DNA of 64,000 bases from Gammaproteobacteria bacterium (GTDB lineage: Bacteria > Pseudomonadota > Gammaproteobacteria > Pseudomonadales > Pseudohongiellaceae). Shown here in pieces: positions 58,563-64,000 of this stretch. The stretch covers positions 1 through 64,000 of the forward strand of contig SHZK01000014.1 of assembly GCA_009692305.1 (NCBI GenBank), written 5' to 3'. The notes under the pieces are model-generated. The model made no database searches, was not told the origin of the DNA, and saw only the letters and a program-made list of their open reading frames with translations. Numbering within the stretch: the first letter of the stretch is position 1; every line of letters begins with the position of its first letter. The position numbers and the translations under genes are program-made.

Positions 58563-59144
58563 ATGGTTAGCATCACTGAATCTGCGCAAGAATACCTGAC
58601 TCAACTGCTCAAGAAGCAGAACTGTGAAGGCATTGCGGTGCGAGTTTTCATCCTGGATGCAGGCACACCTAAAGCCGAAACCTGCATTTCATTCTGTCGC
58701 CCCGGGGAAGAGAAAGGGGACGACGAAGTGAAACAATATGAAAGCTTTAAAGCCTTCATCGACCTGCATAGTAAGCCTTTTCTGGTGGACGCGGTAGTGG
58801 ATTTTGCCAAGGATTCCATGGGCGGTCAGCTCACGATCAAGGCGCCCAATTCACGCCTGCCCAAGCTGTCAGACAGCAGCTCCATAGCGGATCGGGTCAA
58901 TTACGTCCTGTATAACGAGGTCAATCCTGGACTGGCTGCCCACGGTGGCAATGTTACCCTGGAAGAGATCTTCGAGGATGACGTGGCTGTGCTGCGTTTC
59001 GGTGGCGGTTGCCAAGGTTGTGGCATGGTCGATGTGACATTGAAGCAGGGTGTTGAAAAAACCTTGTTAACGCAGATACCTGAATTAAGGGAAGTGCGAG
59101 ATGTGACCGACCACACCGTCAAGGAAAATGCGTTTTATCAGTAA
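58563..59144 (+). CDS. nfuA: Fe-S biogenesis protein NfuA
   Basis: A 193-residue scaffold that carries and delivers 4Fe-4S clusters under stress. It has an N-terminal degenerate A-type domain ([20 protein letters not shown]), here without its three cluster cysteines, and a C-terminal Nfu domain with Cys150 and Cys153 in [32 protein letters not shown] is the typical Nfu opening. The ATG at 58563 gives the standard start. Divergent from metH across a 183-bp region that must hold both promoters. Confidence 0.96.
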   Translation: MVSITESAQEYLTQLLKKQNCEGIAVRVFILDAGTPKAETCISFCRPGEEKGDDEVKQYESFKAFIDLHSKPFLVDAVVDFAKDSMGGQLTIKAPNSRLPKLSDSSSIADRVNYVLYNEVNPGLAAHGGNVTLEEIFEDDVAVLRFGGGCQGCGMVDVTLKQGVEKTLLTQIPELREVRDVTDHTVKENAFYQ

Positions 59145-59146
59145 CG

Positions 59147-59812
59147 TCAGGTCTGGGCGGGATAATACCTGGCCAACTCTGCGTAGAGTTTGTCCTGGTA
59201 GGCGGGGTCCGCGGGATCCAGCTGCTGCATGACTTCTACCAGATATTCATTGTCCTCGCGTCCATGCCAGACTTTCTGATAACTGCCTTGTTTATAGCCG
59301 TGATCCTGTCTAAAGAAATTCAGCACATTCTTACCAACGTATTGGCAATAAAGTGCCGTCCAGTCCATTTTGCAATCTGCCATAATCGCTTCAAATATAG
59401 CTAATTCTATGCGGCGGGAAGCGGATAGGGCGATCAGCAATTCCAGCTTGTTGAGCAAGTCCAGGCTGCGGGGGATGTATTGGTGAGAATCGAACTCAAT
59501 GACAGATTGTTGCTGAGCCGCTGCTAGGGATTGCTGCAGCACTGCTAATGCCTTTGCCTCATTCCCGTAATTTTGCAGAAGTATTTCTGACAAGATGAAA
59601 TGCCAGATATCAATCAGCTCCATCTGCAATTGCGGTAAATCCATGGCCTGCTTTTTCCACCACTTCCAACCGTGGTGTTCGATTGCTTCAGATCCTTCAA
59701 TGACCACCGCTCGCAAGTACGGGTACTTGGCTGCCACCCAATTCGGGTCCACCTTTTCGTTCATGCCGGATTGCAAGCGCAGCATTGTGCTCGCCTGTTC
59801 TTTAGTTAACAT
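59147..59812 (-). CDS. Dimeric dUTP diphosphatase-like protein (all-alpha NTP pyrophosphatase)
   Basis: A 221-residue all-helical protein of the dimeric dUTPase/MazG-related superfamily, which hydrolyses dUTP and dUDP. The start is MLTKEQASTMLRLQSGMNEK, then YPYLRAVVIEGSEAIEHHGW and KWWKKQAMDLPQLQMELIDI. The paired acidic motifs (E-x-x-E and E-L-x-D-x-x-H-F) are the magnesium site. C-terminal helices include QDHGYKQGSYQKVWHGREDN, the K-x-x-W-xG-x-E-D-N block of the family. Its stop is 3 bp from the nfuA stop; two small unknown genes lie upstream on the same strand. Confidence 0.87.
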   Translation of the reverse strand: MLTKEQASTMLRLQSGMNEKVDPNWVAAKYPYLRAVVIEGSEAIEHHGWKWWKKQAMDLPQLQMELIDIWHFILSEILLQNYGNEAKALAVLQQSLAAAQQQSVIEFDSHQYIPRSLDLLNKLELLIALSASRRIELAIFEAIMADCKMDWTALYCQYVGKNVLNFFRQDHGYKQGSYQKVWHGREDNEYLVEVMQQLDPADPAYQDKLYAELARYYPAQT

Positions 59813-59850
59813 GCTGAGTGGTTTCCCGGGTTGATACTAAGCCAGCAGGC

Positions 59851-60105
59851 CTAATCAACATTGATCGACTGGAGTTTTGCTTGCTTGGTGAGGGAGGTCA
59901 GCATCTCTTTTCTGCTGCGCAGCATGTCTTTATAGGACTTGCGGGCTGCGATTATCTCCGCATCGCTGCCATCAGAGGCGTCCAGTTCTTTTAGCCAGGC
60001 TTCCAGCACCTGAATTTCACTATTCAGTTGCTGGGTGCCTTCCTCAATGAGCTGCTTGTCAATGCTGACATTGCCCGCATCTGAGTTTTTCTGTTGTCTT
60101 GCCAT
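59851..60105 (-). CDS. Small helical protein of unknown function
   Basis: An 84-residue, highly charged protein with no membrane segment. Residues about 17-40 (KQLIEEGTQQLNSEIQVLEA) and 50-78 have heptad-like hydrophobic spacing, so a coiled-coil or helical hairpin is likely. I do not recognise the family. It lies between the dUTPase-like gene and the membrane protein gene at 60274 on the same strand, with gaps of 38 and 168 bp. Confidence 0.6.
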   Translation of the reverse strand: MARQQKNSDAGNVSIDKQLIEEGTQQLNSEIQVLEAWLKELDASDGSDAEIIAARKSYKDMLRSRKEMLTSLTKQAKLQSINVD

Positions 60106-60273
60106 GGCCGATTTCTCTCGTATCCCCGCGATCCAGCGCTTTCGCGGGACTCTCAGTCTGCGCCAGTGCTCTGGAAACTGCCAACTGGATTAAATGCCGC
60201 CATTCTGTTCCAGACTGACCACAGAACACCCTCTGCCAACCGCGCTTTAGGATGTCATAGACCTATAGAGTGG

Positions 60274-60969
60274 TCAAGATTTCACATTCTGCTGCCACCA
60301 CACCGAGTGAAACTCCCGCGGTGTGCAGTGATTGCCAGAGCGCCCCCATAACTCAACCATGTATTTTATGTCGCTCTTTCGAATCAAACGCAGGTGGGCA
60401 TAGCCAATCTCGGCATAGGGGAAATTCAGATTATTAATTGTGTCCAGATCCAGCTTGCGTAATTGACCATTGGTCAGTTTGACGCTATCAGCGGACTTGT
60501 CATGCAGGAATTCCGCGATAGCGGCGGTTTTAAACAGACGCGCGGTACATCGCTCCATTGCCTCGGATTCCAGGTTTCTTGCATTCATTTCACTGCGAGT
60601 GAGCATGCATAACTGGTTATATGCACCCCATAAAGGCAGCTGTTGCTCGCACAATTGTGCCGCTTCGGTGAAATTTCCAGCATTCTTCAATTTAGCGACG
60701 GTATCTTGCCAGGATTTAGGACTAACGCTGGCTGTTTTCGGTTTTTGAGTATTGGTTTTCGCCACCACTGCTGGTTTGGGCGCTACCCGGCTTTCTGGGC
60801 GCGTATTTTCATTTTCAAGTTTGGCGGAGTCGGCACTACTCTCGAGCGGGGGTAGGGGCGCACTCCGGTCGACATTGAATTCTACTGCCATCGTCTGGTA
60901 TCGGTGCAGTGCGAATACGGTCAATCCCAGCAATCCGAGTGCGAACAAGATGGATAGAAGTGCCAGCAT
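60274..60969 (-). CDS. Single-pass membrane protein of unknown function
   Basis: A 231-residue protein with one N-terminal helix (MLALLSILFALGLLGLTVFA), then a Pro/Ser/Glu/Lys-rich linker (residues about 40-85) and a globular C-terminal part with a helical TPR-like stretch (WQDTVAKLKNAGNFTEAAQL) and several cysteines (LCEQQLP, LCMLTRSE, RCTARLF). The end, YMVELWGRSGNHCTPREFHS, looks structured. The architecture suggests a periplasm-facing anchored protein. The family is not known to me. It is divergent from tRNA-Glu. Confidence 0.65.
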   Translation of the reverse strand: MLALLSILFALGLLGLTVFALHRYQTMAVEFNVDRSAPLPPLESSADSAKLENENTRPESRVAPKPAVVAKTNTQKPKTASVSPKSWQDTVAKLKNAGNFTEAAQLCEQQLPLWGAYNQLCMLTRSEMNARNLESEAMERCTARLFKTAAIAEFLHDKSADSVKLTNGQLRKLDLDTINNLNFPYAEIGYAHLRLIRKSDIKYMVELWGRSGNHCTPREFHSVWWQQNVKS

Positions 60970-61166
60970 GCGCAGTGCAATCCTGATGGTTAATGGGATT
61001 CGCGTTAAATTTCTTGCGGCGGTCGGAGCTGTCGAATACCGGATGGCCCGATACTACCAAATGAGTGGGCAGGACGTCGATGGCAGCGCCTGTGATTGCG
61101 GCCGCTACATTCATGACATGGCAAGGATTACAGCGCCGGCCGCGCCACAGCACATCGAGTTATCGC

Positions 61167-61195
61167 TTGACTGTGTCAGTCAAGCTTCTTAGAAT
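61167..61195 (+). promoter_or_regulatory. Sigma-70 promoter of tRNA-Glu
   Basis: TTGACT at 61167-61172 and TAGAAT at 61190-61195 with an ideal 17-base spacer, 40 bp before the tRNA. The start region is C-rich, like the GC-rich discriminator of stringently controlled stable RNA promoters. The spacer holds a small palindrome (TTGACTG, TGT, CAGTCAA). Confidence 0.8.
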
Positions 61196-61234
61196 CCCCC
61201 GCTGCTCGAACAGGCTGCCTGGCAGCCGTTCATT

Positions 61235-61310
<76 letters not shown>

Positions 61311-61357
61311 CTTTCAGTAATACTTGGTTGCAATCACGAGTGTTATAAGCATAAACA

Positions 61358-61383
61358 AGCCCGGCTCATCCCGGGCTTTTTTA
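61358..61383 (+). terminator. Intrinsic terminator of tRNA-Glu
   Basis: Seven-base stem AGCCCGG/CCGGGCT with loop CTCATC, followed by six T, 47 bases after the tRNA. It separates the tRNA from the yadG-yadH genes. Confidence 0.92.
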
Positions 61384-61494
61384 TTGGGATGGCGGCGTGT
61401 TTGCCATACAGGCTCGCAACAGACATACTCCGCTGCGCATAAACCTTTCCATTTACCTAACCATCCAAGCGCAACTCGCAGCCCACCAATCACG

Positions 61495-62427
61495 ATGACA
61501 ATTGCCATTTCCATCAAACAGCTTGAGAAAACCTATGCCAATGGTTTTCATGCCCTCAAAGGCATTTCGCTCGAAGTAGAACAGGGGGATTTCTTTGCGC
61601 TGCTAGGGCCCAATGGCGCCGGCAAATCCACCACCATTGGTGTTATTTCCACGTTAGTTACCAAATCCGGCGGCTCGGTGGAAGTGTTTGGCCGCAATGT
61701 GGATACGCACATCTACCAGACGAAACTGGACTTGGGCGTGGTGCCGCAAGAAATTAACTTCAGCCAGTTCGAGCGGGTGCGGGATATTGTCATGACGCAG
61801 GCGGGCTACTATGGCTTGCCAAGGCAGATTGCCGCCGAACGTTGTGAGAAGTATTTGCGCAAACTGGGTCTGTGGGAGAAACGGATGGAGCGTTCGCGTT
61901 CGCTCTCCGGTGGCATGAAGCGTCGTCTGATGATTGCGCGTGCTCTGGTACACGAACCCAAACTCCTAATTCTGGACGAACCCACGGCTGGTGTGGATAT
62001 CGAGTTACGGCGCTCGATGTGGGAGTTCCTCACTGAAATAAACCGGCAAGGGACCACCATCATCCTCACTACACATTATCTCGAGGAAGCCGAACAACTC
62101 TGCCGCAATATAGCGATTATCGATGAAGGTGAAATAATCGAGAACACCAGCATGCGCAAATTGTTAAGCGAACTTGACTCGCAAGTCTTCATTCTCGATT
62201 CGCCCGCGGTGGTCAAGGGTGATCTGGAGCTGGCAATGGAAAATGTGCAGGTGCGAGTAGTTGATGAGCACAGCATTGAAGTGACTGTCGCTCATGGCCG
62301 CAATGTAAATGAAGTTTTTTCCAGGCTGACTGAGTTAAACATTCCCATAAGCAGCATGCGCAACAAAACGAATCGTCTGGAGCAATTATTTGTATCCAGA
62401 CTCAACGCCAACGAAGCCAAAAACTAG
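61495..62427 (+). CDS. yadG: ABC-2 type exporter ATP-binding protein YadG
   Basis: A 310-residue ATPase that pairs with the membrane subunit next door. Walker A is LLGPNGAGKSTTIGVI near residue 43, the signature is RSLSGGMKRRLMIARALVHE, Walker B is LLILDEPTAGVDIELRRSMW, and the switch is TTHYLEEAEQLC. Close similarity to Escherichia coli YadG runs throughout, including the C-terminal SMRNKTNRLEQLFVS. The ATG at 61495 is chosen; the open frame starting at 61324 overlaps the tRNA terminator. The exported substrate is unknown. Three bases separate it from yadH. Confidence 0.92.
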   Translation: MTIAISIKQLEKTYANGFHALKGISLEVEQGDFFALLGPNGAGKSTTIGVISTLVTKSGGSVEVFGRNVDTHIYQTKLDLGVVPQEINFSQFERVRDIVMTQAGYYGLPRQIAAERCEKYLRKLGLWEKRMERSRSLSGGMKRRLMIARALVHEPKLLILDEPTAGVDIELRRSMWEFLTEINRQGTTIILTTHYLEEAEQLCRNIAIIDEGEIIENTSMRKLLSELDSQVFILDSPAVVKGDLELAMENVQVRVVDEHSIEVTVAHGRNVNEVFSRLTELNIPISSMRNKTNRLEQLFVSRLNANEAKN

Positions 62428-62430
62428 TCT

Positions 62431-63204
62431 ATGTTTGCCAATCATAAATATATTGCTTTTGAAACAATTGTGATCAAAGAGGTGCGCCGTTTCATGCGAA
62501 TCTGGGTGCAAACACTGGTACCACCGGCCATAACTATAGGTTTGTATTTTGTTATTTTCGGTAACCTGATCGGCAGGCGTATCGGGGATATGGGCGGATA
62601 CAACTACATGGAGTTCATCGTACCCGGATTGATCATGATGTCGGTTATCCAGAATTCCTATTCTAATGTGGTGTCCTCCTTCTTCAGTCACAAGTTTCAG
62701 CGCAGCGTTGAAGAGCTGCTGGTTTCACCGGTGCCGAATTACATCATCCTGTCAGGATTCATTGCTGGGGGTATGGCCAGAGGCTTGGCAGTTGGAGTCA
62801 TCGTCACTGCATTGTCGTTATTTTTTGCGGACCTGCACATCCAGCACCCTTTGCTGACCATCGCCGTTGTACTGCTGACTTCGATAGTATTTTCCCTGGC
62901 AGGTTTTATCAACGCACTCTATGCCAATAACTTCGATGACATTTCCATCATTCCAACTTTTGTGCTGACTCCGCTGATCTATCTGGGTGGGGTCTTTTAC
63001 TCAATCCAGCTATTGCCACCTTTCTGGAAAATTGCGTCAGTCCTGAACCCGATCTTTTACATGGTAAATACTTTTAGATACGGCATTCTGGGAACTTCGG
63101 ATGTCAATATTATTTGGGCATTCGTAATTCTCGGTGTGTTTTGTGTAGTACTCTACAGCGGTTGCATTGTATTGCTGCGACGCGGTACCGGGTTAAGAAA
63201 CTAG
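62431..63204 (+). CDS. yadH: ABC-2 type exporter permease YadH
   Basis: A 257-residue permease with six membrane helices of the ABC-2 type. Blocks are the amphipathic start FETIVIKEVRRFMRIWVQTL, the GYNYMEFIVPGLIMMSVIQN segment, the coupling region FQRSVEELLVSPVPNYIIL, and TFVLTPLIYLGGVFYSIQLL. The size and sequence match YadH. It forms an operon with yadG (3-bp gap) and possibly with queF (15-bp gap). Confidence 0.92.
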   Translation: MFANHKYIAFETIVIKEVRRFMRIWVQTLVPPAITIGLYFVIFGNLIGRRIGDMGGYNYMEFIVPGLIMMSVIQNSYSNVVSSFFSHKFQRSVEELLVSPVPNYIILSGFIAGGMARGLAVGVIVTALSLFFADLHIQHPLLTIAVVLLTSIVFSLAGFINALYANNFDDISIIPTFVLTPLIYLGGVFYSIQLLPPFWKIASVLNPIFYMVNTFRYGILGTSDVNIIWAFVILGVFCVVLYSGCIVLLRRGTGLRN

Positions 63205-63219
63205 CGTCAGATTTGATTT

Positions 63220-64000
63220 ATGGCAACAAATCCGCTTGGCCAACAAAGCAGCAGTCCAACACGCTACGATGCTGCGGTGTTGTATCCCATTCCGCGCTGG
63301 CCAGCACGTTCTTTACTGGACATCGACAAAAAAATTCTGATGTATGGTATCGATCATTGGCATGCGTACGAACTGTCGTGGTTGGATAAACAGGGGTTGC
63401 CACAAGTAGCCATTGCGGAGTTTTTTTTCAATTCCAATTCTGAAAATATAATCGAATCGAAATCACTGAAACTGTATTTGCACTCACTTAACTCAGAGCG
63501 GTTCGCAGACATTGCCCAGGTGTCGGCTCTGATAACGAGAGACTTGTCCGCAGTAAGCAAATCAGAAGTCAAAGTTACCATTCGCAATCTGGATGAAATT
63601 GATCCAGCAGACAGGCGAGCAGGGCGCTCAATCGACGCTGCTACCTTGAATGAGCAAGCAGATGAACCAGATGCGGCCCTGTTGCTTACACAATCAGAAA
63701 AGGTCGATGACGAACAACTATATTCGGATTTGTTTCGATCCAATTGTCCTGTTACGGGCCAGCCAGACTGGGCCAGCTTCGAGATTCGTTATAGTGGCAG
63801 CAAGATCGATGAATCCGGCTTGCTGACATATCTTTGCTCCTATCGGCATCATCAGGACTATCACGAGCAATGCGCGGAACATATATTCAGGGACATCTGG
63901 CTGCAGTGTCAGCCGCAGGAACTCCGCATTGGACTTAATTTCCTGCGACGCGGTGGCTTGGATATCAATGTATATCGCAGCACGGAGCCGATAACATCGG
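63220..64000 (+). CDS. queF: NADPH-dependent 7-cyano-7-deazaguanine reductase (cut by window edge)
   Basis: The first 260 codons of a two-domain QueF, which reduces preQ0 to preQ1 for queuosine in tRNA. The catalytic cysteine is Cys176 in LFRSNCPVTGQPDWASFEIR; the substrate and NADPH motif ESKSLKLYLHSLNSERF lies at about 79-95; FRHHxxxHEQC-like sequence (YRHHQDYHEQCAEHIFRDIW) and TRRGGLDIN-like LRRGGLDINVYRS follow. Only about the last 10-15 residues should be outside the window. Start ATG at 63220; the ribosome site is weak, which fits translational coupling to yadH 15 bp upstream. Confidence 0.95.
   Translation, partial: MATNPLGQQSSSPTRYDAAVLYPIPRWPARSLLDIDKKILMYGIDHWHAYELSWLDKQGLPQVAIAEFFFNSNSENIIESKSLKLYLHSLNSERFADIAQVSALITRDLSAVSKSEVKVTIRNLDEIDPADRRAGRSIDAATLNEQADEPDAALLLTQSEKVDDEQLYSDLFRSNCPVTGQPDWASFEIRYSGSKIDESGLLTYLCSYRHHQDYHEQCAEHIFRDIWLQCQPQELRIGLNFLRRGGLDINVYRSTEPITS

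Noticed and set aside
61324..61494. N-terminal extension of YadG
   Set aside because: It overlaps the tRNA-Glu terminator and has no counterpart in the YadG family, whose start matches the ATG at 61495.

Overview
The window reads as chromosome of a free-living, probably aquatic gammaproteobacterium (Pseudomonadales/Cellvibrionales-like). This is inference from gene content. The order tig-clpP-clpX-lon-hupB-ppiD is the enterobacterial/pseudomonad order; mltD-gloB-methyltransferase-rnhA-dnaQ is also typical; the QueF at the right edge is the long two-domain proteobacterial form; and there are TonB-dependent receptors, a DUF6316 protein and a YadG/YadH exporter. No prophage, CRISPR array, plasmid origin or rRNA was seen.

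Layout. (1) 1-9 kb: accessory DNA. It opens with the cut-off end of an IS3-family element, then a secreted protein of unknown function, an ADP-ribosylglycohydrolase-like gene, a decayed c-type heme protein gene, threonine aldolase, a SapC-family protein, a Tat-type alpha/beta hydrolase, a TonB-receptor-like protein with a glycine-rich plug, and a small anchored protein. The gaps carry copies of one palindromic repeat family (arm core GGTGTCAGATTTATTT), one of which has spawned a 17-bp tandem array. (2) 9-30 kb: scattered metabolic and exported proteins: EamA transporter, KatG, three serine hydrolases, a remnant of an acyl-CoA carboxylase gene, an exported methyltransferase-like protein, Tex, a large TonB-dependent receptor followed by an exported protein of unknown function, an uncharacterised polytopic membrane protein, a SnoaL-like protein, an M20 peptidase and malic enzyme. 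(3) 30.1-31.5 kb: a decay zone in which a DUF5916 beta-barrel gene has been broken by an IS3-family element whose right end survives; its terminal repeat matches the element at the left window edge. (4) 31.5-41 kb: mobA, then the proteostasis block tig-clpP-clpX-lon-hupB-ppiD, with sigma-32-like promoter matches before lon and clpX. (5) 41-51 kb: fabI, a POT peptide transporter, mltD, gloB, a YafS-like methyltransferase, rnhA, dnaQ, nudC, sohB and acuI/yhdH. (6) 51-64 kb: a cation/proton antiporter core, the sulfur/methionine set metH-cysI-DUF934 on one strand, nfuA, a dimeric dUTPase-like gene with two small genes of unknown function, tRNA-Glu, yadG-yadH and the start of queF.

How the parts work together. 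Most of the right half is housekeeping: protein folding and turnover, fatty acid synthesis, wall turnover, DNA precursor and replication fidelity, methylglyoxal and acrylyl-CoA detoxification, sulfite reduction feeding methionine, Fe-S assembly and tRNA modification. The left half is gene-poor in housekeeping functions and rich in repeats, broken genes and exported proteins. No clearly new multi-gene system was recognised. The least explained items are the palindromic repeat family with its tandem derivative, the receptor plus exported-protein pair at 18.9-23.4 kb, and the small-gene group at 59.1-61.0 kb.
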